A DNA stretch of 64,000 bases from Siphonodentalium dalli (lineage: Eukaryota; Mollusca; Scaphopoda; Gadilida; Siphonodentaliidae), in the NCBI GenBank assembly GCA_032622095.1, contig CP136066.1, positions 49,510,911-49,574,910 of the forward strand, given 5' to 3'. Shown piece by piece: positions 45,531 to 58,261 of this stretch. Each line of letters begins with the position of its first letter. The stretch's first letter is position 1. The notes under the pieces are model-generated. The model searched no databases, was not told the DNA's origin, and saw only the letters and a program-made list of their open reading frames with translations. Position numbers and translations under genes: made by a program.

Positions 45531-47404
45531 ATACCAGGGGTAGTCTAATTAGTTAAAAGTAGTCCACATAGAAGTTATACCAACAAAAGAAAGACGTATA
45601 TTTATGATGTGACAGGAGTTTAGAGAAAATGCTGATAGCTGAAAAACACAATCTTAGTCGAGCGCATTCGGAATATCTGGGTAAATTTAAGTTTCATGCA
45701 GCAAAGCTGTCACTGCAGACAGTTCTCTAGAAATTTGTTGAAAACGTTGAGCATTCTATATGGGACACTCTATCGTTGACGTGTTCGCACTGAAAACCAC
45801 AAATCCCTATCCAGTGACTCGAATAAAGACATATTTCCAAACATACCGTAAAAGTAAAACGTACAATGCGGGCAGGAGTAAACTCCGACGCGGGCAAAAA
45901 TCATTCCCGCAGTGGCGTTTACTCCAACACCGTGGAGTGTCTCATGCAATTGTCAATATTGTTCTACTCAAATGCAGAAGATTTTCAAAGTGAATATAGA
46001 TTTAGTTTCCTAAAATATAGAACGTTGTCAACGTTGTCCAAATTTATCACCACACACTCATCTCGGAGCTGAACACACACAAAATTGAAACATGGAAGCT
46101 TATTCTCCCAGTATTTCGTCACTTTATTCCTCTTCGAACTGTTAACATTTGTTGATGCTGTGTTCACCATACACCTCGTGGATCCGGAGTTGTGTCCGAA
46201 CAAAAACAATTAATAAAACAATTTCCCTCAAAAGAAACCTACCCGTACTCTTCACTCGTGCCCGCAACGGGATTTACTCAACATTTGCCCGCAGTCGGTA
46301 TTACATGATGATCAGCGTACATATGCACCTGCGGTTATACATGTATAAACGGACCATACGCGCCAGAAAACGATTATGTAGCGATTACACTGTAACGTCG
46401 TACAGCACAATAAGGCGACACGCGTGGGATCGAAATGATACGGACGACCAGTCGTAAAAAACATCAACATCAAAATACACAGCGCAAGGTGTATCGATGC
46501 AAACTATGGAGTGTGTTTTCCTGGTGTATATCTCGCATATATATACACAAGGTATATAGGCCTATAACCGGGCTATCTGTATCTGGCCGTTAATGTTTAC
46601 GACCTGACTGACAGTTTCGTTACCTGCAACACTTTAAATCGAACCACGGGCTCAAATTAAGAACCCAATACCAAATGTCCCACTTCCTCTCAAAACTGGT
46701 GGTTGTTGCCCTAGAAACGCGTGTTTATCGATGAGAAGACTTAGTGACATGGCCCGTGGGGCTAACTAAGAAAACAGCAAGTTTTCTATCAAAACGTTTA
46801 CGTATTAGTCAACGGCAGTTAATAACATCGCTCCAATCTGCCGCGAAAATTCATTAATGCTTAAATGACGTCACATAAATTGTGACGTTTTCAAGGGAAT
46901 TTATTATCTTATATACTTAATATTATGATCAAATGTCTTATCGGCTGCAACGGGTGATACCTTATATGGAAGGTGAAGATCTTAAGATATTTATGGTGAC
47001 TATCCTCTCCAGCAAAACAGGTGTGTGATTGTCTGATAAGAAACAGATTTCAAAATAGACCTCATAAAATCGCTTATTGTTTGATGACCTTGACCCTTAA
47101 CAAATGACCTTGACCGCACAGACGAGTGACATTTGCATCAATTTATCGGGCTATACCAGGACAATAATTTTGCATAAATATAATAAGCCACGGATTCATT
47201 TTAGCTCTAATAATGATAATTTCCATAATTTTATTGAAATCCTAGTGGTTGGCATTGAAACTGGATTTTCACCATAAATGCACCACTTTGGGTACTATCA
47301 GATGCCCCATATTACAGGCTATAAATGTTATATCACAATCTCATGTGAGGGTATATATATAGGTGCATTAAGCATTAAGAACAATATGGGGTCCTTGCCG
47401 CTCA
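45531..47404. other. No supported gene
   Basis: Contains a small inverted repeat GGAGTAAAC...GTTTACTCC (45873-45928). A 102-codon frame at 46149 lacks a domain. No Rep endonuclease for the adjacent helicase was found here. Confidence 0.45.
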
Positions 47405-47412
47405 CATATTAA

Positions 47413-47914
47413 CAGGGTTCGCGCTGCCACTTGCCAAATTTGCCAATGGCAAAACAATTCACATTTGGCAAAACATATTTTCATTGGGCAAAAGTTTTGG
47501 CAAGTCACTTTTTAATTCCTCAAGAAAGTTAAAAAAAAATAGTGGTCAATCAATATCATTAATTTCAGGAAACTCTTACAACATAATTATATTAGTGGTG
47601 TTTTATAAGGTTTAGAAAATCTTAACCCCTCTATTAAGTGACAGTTAATCCTCTTGTGATAAAGCAACCCTTCTGCCATTTTATTGTTCGGTGATTGGCT
47701 TATTGTTATATGGTACACTAAATAGAGTTGCGAGTATAATTAATTATTAACTAACTGATTTTCTACGATATCAAAAGACGTTCAAACCATGCGTGACGAA
47801 ACATAGGACTTAAGGTTGCCGAAAAATGATACTATCAGTGATAGCATTTGGCAAAAAATATTTTCATTTGGCAAATTATTTGGCAAAAATAAATTTGGTC
47901 CAGCCCGGACCCTG
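47413..47914. mobile_element. 502 bp hAT-like MITE with 8 bp target duplication
   Basis: Ends CAGGGTTCGCGCTG (left) and, complemented, CAGGGTCCGGGCTG (right). Flanks CATATTAA (47405-47412) and CCTATTAA (47915-47922) match at 7 of 8 bases. CAGGG termini plus 8 bp duplication are classical hAT features. Subterminal TTTGGCAAA motifs recur many times on both strands near each end, as transposase-binding repeats often do. No transposase. Confidence 0.85.
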
Positions 47915-47922
47915 CCTATTAA

Positions 47923-48443
47923 CTTATGCATCAGTTCTAAATCGTTTTTGTTAATTTGGTCATCAATTATGAGAGAAGAACTTTTCTGTGTTGAAATAAT
48001 TTGTGCTCCCATCCCCATTGTCCTTCCTCCTGTCTATCTCTCATGCAGTTATAAAAAAAAACAAATATGTATGTATCCATCCTCGTTCATAGTTATACAA
48101 TAAACTATGTCGATGATGTAAACATTCTTGTAATAAATCCACATATTCTAGGTTACATGTGTAAGAAAGCACCTCCCCGATATACAGATATAAACAACAG
48201 ATTAATGAGTATGCCCGTTGATAGAGGTTTTAACTGGTTACTAGTATACAATACGATTTGTTTGTAATGTCCAAGACTTGCTCCAGCTGCCTGCCCACAC
48301 TAACGTCTAAACGAAAACAAGACATTAAACAAGATTTACAAGAACTCTAATAGCTGCTAATAGCTGTATTGCTGGACATTCGTATTCTTTTTATATGAGT
48401 GACACTTTTGACCAACCTAATTATTTATATAAATATATAAGAC
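47923..48443. other. No supported gene
   Basis: AT-rich sequence between the hAT MITE and a Helitron; short frames without domains. Confidence 0.45.
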
Positions 48444-48741
48444 TAGTCGGTGGGCCCGACTTCGTCCGGGCTATTTAGGGATTTCTTTGCCAGAAACATG
48501 ACTATATGAGCGTATATGAGCAAGGACACGGTCGCATGCAAAATTGGACCCGATTTGACCTTCAATTGACCATTTCTAAAGTCAAGGTCAGGTCGAGGTC
48601 ACGATTTGACCCGTTAAAAACACTCCCCGGACAAAAGCACCCCTAGGTATCAAATTTCGTCGATAACCGTCCTGCAGATTTCCCGGCCAATGCTAATAAA
48701 CAAATAAACACACAGACAGAAGTCCCAAAAGATTTAGTAGA
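48444..48741 (-). mobile_element. 298 bp non-autonomous Helitron with both ends
   Basis: Minus strand: A, then TCTACTAAATCTTTTGGGAC at the 5' end; hairpin CCCGGACGAAGTCGGG, CCCACCGA, CTAG and T at the 3' end. Insertion between A and T, TC start, subterminal hairpin and CTAG end all fit. Interior shares GACCTTGA..TGACC and GGTCACGATTTGACCCG blocks with 14252 and 15184. Confidence 0.9.
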
Positions 48742-48774
48742 TACCCCGTCATAGTCTAACACTAATACCACCGA

Positions 48775-49137
48775 ATGATATTTACACTCTAACATGCATT
48801 CGCGTTGTGGAACATGAATGCAGGATGTTGGTTGGTCGAAATTACGTCACATGACGTCGCGCGCTGACCCCAACTTGCATCCATTTTAGTGTAGACGCAA
48901 CTTGCTCCGAGACACGATAATAACGTTGGAAATAGACGCTTAAAACTCTTTTAATCTGCCAGTTGACTCGATTGAGTGTAAATATAAGTAATGAATGTTG
49001 ATTTTGTTGCGTTCCACAGAGTATGGATGCAAGTTGGTCTGACATTTTCATATGTGGAACGCTTTCGCGTCCCACACAAAATGTCAGACCAACTTGCATC
49101 CATACTCTATGGAACGCAACAAAATCAACACCCATTT
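48775..49137 (-). repeat. Interspersed foldback repeat, copy 2
   Basis: Reverse-orientation copy of 27321-27640. Its hairpin has ~60 bp arms (48995-49060 and 49070-49134, GTTGATTTTGTTGCGTTCCA...GTCTGACATTTT) with few mismatches. Confidence 0.9.
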
Positions 49138-50155
49138 CTTAATTGAAAGTAAGTGATTAACATTTTGAGAAAATGGGTTATTTTTGGGGTTCCATTGCTT
49201 TTGTGTGCTCAAGTTAGAGGATCGTGTCCAATCCTATCATCATATGCAGTTTTGTTTCGTTCACAGAAAGATATCTACCGACTTTTTAGTGAATTTCACC
49301 AATGTTATCACACATTATGGGTGAAAACTACTTTAAGTGCTTCATTTTAGTCAACAGAGAAAACTAGAACACCTGCGAGCTGTTCTAAACTAAAAACAAA
49401 GTAAAATAAAGCATTTGGATAACAATTCATGATCTATCAAAATGCTTGTTTTGGCCTCTGAACACACAGCTACCGAGGGGGGGGGGGGGTGGGCATTGTA
49501 TAGCACTTTTACCCCTAGCCACCCGGTTGTGACTGCTGGACATCGACTATCAATGGAGACCTTTCACAAAATCACGATTACGGATTTGGACAATATCCTG
49601 CCAGTATACGGCCAAAATTCGATCGTAACGCACGAGAGTTCTTATGTGAGACGAGATATACCCCACCAAGTTTAATTATGTGTCAAGGATGTGCCACCGG
49701 TCCTGCGTGGGGACGCTGTAACAGTATCCGTATAACACACGGATAAGAACATGGGATCTGAAGAGACACATATTACCTTTAACTGAATATAGTGGGGCAT
49801 ATGCCGTCTCACCAGTTAACCATTGTAGGTAAATTTGGATGGTGTCCACCTTACTATGACAATATATCCTATCCGTAATCGTAATAGATATTTTGCGAAA
49901 GGTCTCTATTAAGGGAGTTTTAACACGTTTTGTATTTTTGCCAGCCCAGCAAATATTCCAATGATCACAAAAAAACGTCCATACTTCAGTTGCACAAAAG
50001 CGGTATAAAATAAAGAGGAAATTCTGAATTATTTGGGCATCAAATATGAAGGGGCATCTTTAATGTATTGTCCAAATCATGTAAATGCAATCTGGAATAA
50101 GGAATAAAGATATAAAGAATATCTAGATATGCGTTACATATAACGAGAAACAGTG
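49138..50155. other. No supported gene; 13-base G run
   Basis: A run of 13 G is at 49477-49489. Frames at 49153 and 49442 have no domain. Confidence 0.45.
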
Positions 50156-50159
50156 GTCG

Positions 50160-50480
50160 GCTGTATCACACCCATCTTTTGGTAAAATTTGAACAGCTGG
50201 AAATTCCATGCCGACACAATATCAAGAACAGCTGGAAATACCATGCCCGACACAATATCCCTGAGTTGGACATTTCAAACTAAAAATTGGTTCAAATTGT
50301 TCTGATAGTTTGATTTTCCAACCAGTATTTAGCGTGAAATGTGTTGTTTCAGACCGAAAGTCTCAAATTTTCTTATTAAAGAAATATTTTTTGGACTGAT
50401 ACATATATGGATATCAGTTGAAAATGTTCTTGCTGTCGGGATTGAAATGTACAACACTTGGAAATATTGGGGGTAACAGT
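50160..50480. repeat. Dispersed repeat with TGGAAATTCCA motifs, copy 1
   Basis: ACAGCTGGAAAT(T/A)CCATGCC occurs twice, then GTTCAAATTGTTCTGATAGT, TTGATTTTCCAACCAGTA. The latter block recurs at 57940-57975. Confidence 0.55.
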
Positions 50481-50580
50481 TGAAAAAAAAAAACATTACA
50501 AGGGGATGTCTGGCTCATGTGGGTGCATGCAGTTGTAAATTATAAAATGTTCACCCACATTACCGAGACCCTTTAGTCAC

Positions 50581-51500
50581 ATCCTTGTATATATCTGTCG
50601 CACATTGTTGGCGTAATGTCGTATCGTAGTACTTAGCTGTAGGGCGTATGTTGCAGATTTCATTCCAGATTGTACTCAGTTTGAATAAGAACCACATTAA
50701 TCATGAACATATTGTTGTCACTTTCATATATCAATAACCAACAGCTTGTTCCTCTGAAACGTATTTCTAAATGGGAAACGAATGCGCTAAATCCTTGTAT
50801 ATATCTGTCGCAGATTGTGGGCGTAATGTCGTATCGTGGTACTTAGATGTAGGGTGTATGTTGCAGATTTCATTCCAGATTGTACTCAGTTTGAATAAGA
50901 ACCACATTAATGAAGAACATATTGTTGTCACTTTCATATATTAATAACCAACAGCTTGTTCATCTGAAACGTATTTCTAAATGGGAAACGAATGCGCTAA
51001 ATCAAAACGAAAGTATCGAAATCGACACGTACTATATAGTGTTATATAGTTGTTAAACGTCTAAGGATACATTCATACATGTGGCGAAATTGTTATAAAT
51101 ATAGAATATATTTGAACTACCTTTCTACGAGCATATAATTGTGCCAGAAAGACGCATTGCAGTCATACAATATACAACTGTGAACATGATGTTTGGGTCA
51201 CAAACAAAACAGCCATTTGTATGGAATGGGGCAGAAAAGAGCGTTCCGTTGTGTTAGTCTATTCCTGATTTGGTCGAAATGTACGATATTGGTTGTGAAG
51301 ATGCTGTTTTTGGACCGAGTCCCATCTCGTTACTCTTCTGTAACAGCCCCATGTACCACGCCATTGATTTCCAAAATGGGCAAGTCTGCGTTAAATCTAA
51401 ACAAAAGCATCGTTCAACACATAGTATATATATAGCTGTCATAAACGTCTAAGGCTATGTGCATATCGTGGCAAAATTGTTATAAATATAAACCTCCCAA
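50581..51500. repeat. 210 bp tandem duplication plus an older third copy
   Basis: 50581-50790 and 50791-51000 are about 96% alike (ATCCTTGTATATATCTGTCG ... AACGAATGCGCTAAAT). 51200-51500 is a diverged relative of 50791-51110, including the trailing TAAACGTCTAAGG and AAATTGTTATAAATATA, so two rounds of duplication of different age are stacked. Confidence 0.9.
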
Positions 51501-51534
51501 ATCGCCTCTTGACAGCTAAATACGTGGAGTAAAC

Positions 51535-52020
51535 CAGATAAGTGACTCATTCGTCATCTCTTGTTTAAACCTGGTCCAGCCCCACCCATTTCGCAGTGGT
51601 GTCTTTACATTGTATATCGTCTAGCGAATAATATACAATACTTGTCTAATCGGGACCACTGCGTTCTGTCGAAAGCGACAAATAGATAACTACGACAACG
51701 AGTACATTTTGATTGTAGATTTATAATCAAGAAGCACTCACACCAATCGTCGCCTATAACGTTTTTATTCAGTTGTATTTTTGTTTGTGTGTAGCATGAT
51801 TCGAAAATTGGACCACCTGTTTTCCGTATGGCCGTATTCGGTTTAAACCTCCGAGTTTAAACCTGGTTTAAACCTAAATTTGAGGTCCGACCAAACCGGG
51901 TTTAAGGGGGCGTTTTTTATTTGGCAGCTAACTGACAACTCGATTCGGTGATATAAGCATGCAGTCAAACTACCAGTCGGACCAAAAAGACAGGCCGATA
52001 TAATTGTTATTAGCACGTCA
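51535..52020. repeat. GGTTTAAACC repeat family, copy 1
   Basis: CATTCGTCATCTC.TGTTTAAACC, a middle block shared with 61230-61340 (ACGACA.CG..(C/T)ATTTTGATTG), and a TTTAAACCTGGTTTAAACCT end near 51855-51875. Also LIKELY part of the same: CAAACTACCAGTCGGACC. Confidence 0.65.
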
Positions 52021-53806
52021 TAAAATAGAAGCTGTCTATCTGTATGTCCGTTTTTTTTTCGCAACTGTTCTCCCGTAACCCTGGACCGATTTCAACCAAA
52101 ATTAGGTGTGATGACTCGCATGGTATAACGGCGTTAGGTTTTAAAAATTTTGATTTAAAGATTAGACAAATTTAATTTAAAAATACATGAACAAATTGTG
52201 TTGTTAAAATGAGTAAGGAGTTGAATCTAACAAGAAACAACATTTACATTTTTTTATTAATATGTTGTTTTAAACTTAATTAATTTTTTTTTATTAAAAT
52301 GTACAAATGATCAAAATGTGCGCAACGGTGTCGCAGGTTCCTATCGCACATAGGGGCCTCATGCCCATCTGAATGGCGAATAAATGCTCCATAATCGAGT
52401 CAATCCTGATCCAGGAGGTCAGTCAAGTAAAGACAATTCGCTTATGAGTGTACAACAGGGGCGTCATTTTTATCTGTTGGAAGTGGGCACATTGACAGCT
52501 TTTAATAAAGAAATATATTACATGCGTTGCTCTTTTTCAATGTCATAACTTTCCTGTCATGCATAAAATCAAAAGGTTCCTAGGTTTTGAACTGGTGAAA
52601 TATTATGGGAAGTTATGGGCGAAGCCAGAGTAGAGCTTTGCGGCATGATCTGCATAAAAATAAGTTACCAAATTGGCAACATAAGTCTAGGATTGCAAAC
52701 TATGTGTATAGCATATCTGGTCATGCAGTAGCATCGTTTTGGTGTCAAAATTGAAACGTTGAACCCTGCAAAATAATTCTTAGAAAACACCAGTATTTGT
52801 GATTGCCACAAGCCAAAAAAAAGCACAAGATTGTTGTAAGGGTGGATACACACATGCATGTAATTTATGTAAGCAAAATACATGTATTTTACATGGCCAC
52901 TCCAATAATTATTGACAACATTAATCACCTGCGCACAAGCGGTTCATCGTTAACAGGCCAGACAAGTGAGTAGTGATAAGCGAAGTCAATATGTCTGCTA
53001 TCAGGACATTTAAGGCCAGTCCAAAACATGTCTTCTCTTACGGATGCGGAAATTAGTCAAGTCAGTGTGATATCTGGCATTTTATTAATGCACGAACACC
53101 AGAAGCGACACATCTGGCATATACAGGCCTGATAAAGAACATGTTCGACCACGATGCTTGTTTGGCGTGGGGTCTCGAAAGCTTCAAATCGCTAAGGGAC
53201 TTAGTTGAATCTATCGGTCGGAATAATCTGGGCAAGAAGGTAAAATATAATATCTTTTACTTAAACAGCAGAGTTAGCCACCCCGCCTGGTAGCTTTCGG
53301 GATCATATATAGCCCCAAGTAGGGGATCATATAGCCCCTACGTCGGAGAAATCCTCATCCACCACTGCTATAAATATCAAGAGTGAACAGGTAATTATTT
53401 AAATATTTAAATATATCGGTTAGCCCGCGAACTGTTATTTTAAGTTGCCTGGCGACTCGGTCCAAGATAGCAGCTTCTCTACATTCCGACTTAACTAGAA
53501 CTCAGTGCGGTCAACACGTCGGCAATGATTGGGGTGTCAGTGGACACATATTACATTGTCTGTATGATCCATGTAAAACGTCAAATACACGATAATTACA
53601 GAGATTATAGTTGCTTTTCTAAATGAAAATAATCATTACATTTCACGAATCAAGAATAATTTAGTCTCCTCTGACGATCTTGAGATATGATATCATGGAT
53701 ATATGAACTGCACGTTTGAAAACAATCATATTTAAAGGGTCCATGGCAAAACGTACGTCTATCCTTAATCATTCGCACGATTTACCTATTAAATATGATT
53801 CTATTT
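52021..53806. other. No supported gene
   Basis: 52040-52140 resembles a Helitron 5' part (TGTCTATCTGTATGTCCG, CCGATTTCAACCAAAATTAG) without a terminus. The rest is stop-rich. Confidence 0.4.
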
Positions 53807-56379
53807 AGTCCGGGAGCTAATAAGGGTACCCTTGCACCCCCTGGGACTTAACTTCACCCATGGCTGGTGTGTATTAGTATATCTTGAGTGGCTATTCGGC
53901 TATGGTGTGACAAATTGGGATACAGGGAGTGACATTGGCCAATGTTGAGGTGGATATGTATACAAGGATTGACCATGATCATGTATGAATATGTACACAC
54001 GGGATGACTATATAGCCATAGGTCAGGTGAAGGAGTATACCAGGTGACCTGGGTGAGGGTGTGTGTAAGAAGCGAATGGCTATATGGCCATTGGTGAGGT
54101 GCATATGTATACCGAAGTGACTTTATGGTCATTATTGTGGTTTTGATGCATATATTGATTGTCTATTTGACCATGCGTTTGGAGAATAGATAAACAGGGG
54201 ATGACCTTATGGCCACTGGTGAGATGAATGGGTATATAAGGAGTGACTATATGGTTATGGGTCATGTTCAGGAGTATACCAGGTGTGCCTGCATTGTGAC
54301 GCGTTGCTGTATGGTCATCCGTGGTCATGGGTCAGGTGTACATGTATACAATGGGTCACTATATTGTTATGTCTGTAGTGTTTATATATATATATATGTA
54401 ATGACTGTGATAATGGGTGGCTATCGCTTTCCACGATATGACTCTCTGACATGACCTCTCTATTGATTAACATATCCTTGAGTTATGGTGGAAAGCGATA
54501 GCCACCCAATGTACACATGTACAACCCCCCCATTACCACAGTCACTCCATATGTACATAAACACCACACAAATGACAACATAGTCACTCGCATTATACAC
54601 GTACACCTGATCATACAGCCATACTTGGCTATACCCGTACATACCACAAATGACGATACAGCCACGAGTCACCACGCATGAACACCAGGTATACATCTAC
54701 ACCCGACATATGACCATATAGTCACTCTATGTATACATATTCACTACATTCACGATCATATAGTCACTCATTGTATACATATTCACCTCACCATGTACCT
54801 TTCAGCCACTACATGTATACCTATTCGCCATACCATGACCATAGAGTCACATATATATACATATGCACATCACCAATGGTGAGCCCTTCCAGATATACCA
54901 ATACCCGCACATACGACCACTCATAAGTTCCATACTTGCCATACTTATACACGCCATCCATGATCATACATCCACTCCCCATACACCACCAATAATAACA
55001 CATCCACAAGATATATGAATATACGTCCCACCGTTACCAACAGGGCACTCCATATATACCCACACATCATTCATGACCATACCATAACTCACTGTATACC
55101 TATTATCCTCATCTATGACCATCGGGTAACTCACTGGTTGCCATCTTGGCTTCCACCCTGTACCCAGTTGATAAATTTTATCATAATGGGCCAGAATACA
55201 CACATATCATAGTTAATTTCAGTTCCGTCTCAAAGTTCTGCCCATTTCCTTTCAATAATATGGCCAGAATCACAAAAGATGTTCTCCGCAAAATTCCATA
55301 CTGCAACTTTGAAATGAATTTGTCATGCCCCGTACGGAACTGGGACAAACATAATAGAACGTAGTTGTTAGTTATAAGTGAGTCACAATTTGCTACTTTT
55401 TTTCGGATACTGCAGAGAATAATGTTCGGGAAATGTCAACTTTTAACTTTTTACCAATTTGGTTGCCATTTTGGAAGCCATCTTGAGCAATTTAGTCTAT
55501 ACACACCGTAGTGTGACACATTTAAGATAGACCAAAACAATAAACACCTTTTATCCCAAAGATAGCTGCATGTTACTTGAGTAAATGGTCGAAAAAGTTC
55601 ATTTTTGTCGATATTTATGTCAAGTTTGTGAGAGAAAAAAAACAATATTTCTGGTGATGTCAGTGGTAACAATAGTAAAAATGAGCCATGGTGCATCAGA
55701 CATGTTAGTATGCAATATATAGAATACATATTAGCCAATTGTATATATCAACCGCAACTTGTAAGCGATTGCAGGACACGCTGGTGTAATATTTACCATT
55801 TTCTATATATTGGCGTCCATATTGGCAGCTATTTTGAGCCAAAGTAAGAATTTTGGTTCCAGTGATTTGGAATATGAATACGTAATGATATGCGTCACTT
55901 ACATTACAAAGTTCTGGTTCATTTCTTGTTGAAATATGACTAGAATCCCACTTGTGATTTTTTTGTGAAATTTTATACCCCATTGTGTAAAATCGAATTT
56001 TTGAGGGATCGGAAGGGGGTAGGACCCCAATAATTGCACATTTAATTGCTCCAATGATCAGTTAATATAAAAAACACAAAATACAGTTGCATTGCTCAAC
56101 CAGTTCCAAACAGCATGAATTGATCTATAAGATATTTGTGAGGCCATTTTGGCGGCCATCTTGGATGGTGAGTTTCAATTTTGGTCCAAAAAAAAGTGTC
56201 ATTATGTCTTAGCTTCACGAAAATATATACATTTGTATGCCATCTTGTCTGGAGTCTAAATGGCCACTTTTGTTCTTGTTAACATTGCTTAAAAGTTGAG
56301 GACATAATAAGGAACACAATTAGTGGGGTCAAGTTAAGTCCTATGTGGGTGCAAGGGTACCCCTATTAGCTCTCGGACT
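53807..56379 (-). mobile_element. Full 2.57 kb inverted-repeat element with two-way minisatellite core
   Basis: Ends AGTCCGGGAGCTAATAAGGG and (complement) AGTCCGAGAGCTAATAGGGG, inverted-repeat homology continuing ~50 bp through CTTGCACCC and GGACTTAACTT. TTT lies at both outer edges, a possible 3 bp duplication but weak. The core is ~60 bp minisatellite units in one orientation at 53870-54440 and the opposite at 54490-55110, with GTGGCTATCGCTTTCCAC facing GTGGAAAGCGATAGCCAC across the centre. 55140-56300 has repeated CCATCTTG/GGCCGCC phrases. No transposase; the autonomous partner is unknown. Confidence 0.85.
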
Positions 56380-57559
56380 TTTCCTAAACCTGTATCAACG
56401 GCTCGTCCAGAGTGGTCATTTCTGTTTACATGGACTTATTAACGTCGTTTTGTGGTAAAATTCTAGATACAACAAAAATCGCGGTACAGTCAATGCAATG
56501 CTGCCAACGCCTCAACTTTCAGAACGCCGATAATTCAAACCACGTGCGAATTGGTTAATCTCAAAATGGCTACCTGCTAATACTGAGTTTTGTTTAAGAT
56601 AGAACAACAATAGGTTGTGCCTACTGCGGACGGTTTTTGAAAACAACTGTTAACGTCATGGTTTGGTGGAAAAACATACCACACATCGAAACTGGACTAT
56701 TATCACACCGGTCACCCGCGTATCATTAACACGGCGGAGTACCTATTGGCACGGATATCCGGTCGTCTGTTCAATGTTTTGGTGTCAAGAAAATGTGAGT
56801 TCTTTATTTATATGCATTTTATTTATAATTATTTCCGATTTAATATTAAGAAAATAAATCCATTGCAATATTCGTGTGTGTGGATAATCTGATACGCTTG
56901 CTTTGTTTGAATAATCTCGGTATGTTCAGAGACAGCTACAACGAAAATGGGAATAACAGTATTAATCGCTCTTTTTCACCAATAACAACTGGCGACGAAC
57001 GGATCAAAAGGACCATACTATATTATATAATATGTACCCCACAAAACATGATGGTAGCAGCTTCATCTGATGCATAATTCTCATAAAACAGCCTCTTCAA
57101 AACACGTCGATTGTAAACAAATTTGTACCAACAACTCGGTGAGAAATACCGGTTGTTGCGGTAAACAATACGTTTTGAGTACCAACTGACTCGGTGTTAA
57201 AGTTTCCCACAATTGGAATGTTTTCTTGAATTTAGGACACGTCGGACAGAATATAACCCAGAAATATAGCATGCTATACAACGGCCTATGAAATTTGATG
57301 GAACTGATGGGTTTTAAACCGATTTGGCACATCTGACCGTTTAAAAAAAATATTTATTAGCTCCAGGATAAGTTTTTTGCAAGTTAACATTATTTTTCCA
57401 TTTGTTTCCAGAAATGATATGGCAGATCATGTCCAGAGACTGTTCGGATGACAACAACAACAACACCAGAGCCTCAGGATTCCAGAAATTCTCAGCTCGT
57501 ATCCAGCATGTGTTATCAGATCAACCACATCGAGTTGGAGCTTGTACATGTACCACAAA
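56380..57559. other. No supported gene
   Basis: A 64-codon frame at 56663 precedes a donor-like AAAT/GTGAGT near 56795 but has no domain. The minus frame at 57081-57332 is also unassigned. Confidence 0.4.
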
Positions 57560-58170
57560 CGTTCTGAAATCTTTGAGTTAATTTTCAAAGTTACACCCAT
57601 ATGGTTGGCCATTTCAACTAATTGACATTTCAGTCCAAAAACATATGACAGGCCTACAAATCGACCAGTGTACCATTTCCAAGTGGTGGCATGCAGGCAC
57701 GACATTTCCAACTATTGGCCAATTTGGAAAACATTGGCTGAGTAGACACTCAAATTCCTTAACCCATGTTCCATAATAAATAGAATATTGATAACCAACT
57801 TCTCCCTCTTAACGCTCCATATACATGAACGCGTCGACATGGCATGCTTTGGTAATTTTTTCAACAATCTGCAACAATCGGACATTTTATTCTTGACACA
57901 ACGTTCGTTGGAAACGTTACACCAAGTATATAATAGGTTGAAATTGTTATCATTATTTGATTTTCCAAACAGTAATTAAGGGGGACATGTTGTTTTCAGA
58001 AGAACGAGAGCACAACAGTTGATGAGTTTGAAATGCCAGTTGGAAATTTCCAACCAAAGTTGATGCAATGGTATGTCAACTCTATGGATTTTGGTATGGC
58101 TGTTTGTGGATGGGTGCAGTTGGAAATTTCAAAGTGGAAACTCCCCCCAACAGGGATATGACAGTCATGT
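57560..58170. repeat. Dispersed repeat with TTGGAAAT motifs, copy 2
   Basis: TTTGATTTTCCAAACAGTAAT, ATGTTGTTTTCAGA and many GTTGGAAAT / CATTTCAAC words match 50160-50400. Orientation of the words alternates. Confidence 0.5.
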
Positions 58171-58261
58171 CCTCTGACCCATAAGTGTGTTAGTAGTATG
58201 CAAACAATACCCAGGTTTTTACAACAAACGAAATTGGAAGACATTGCTTTATTGTGAACAC

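Noticed and set aside
57427-57711. 94-codon minus frame
   Set aside because: No start context or domain, poly-cysteine stretch from CAA repeats, partly in a dispersed repeat.
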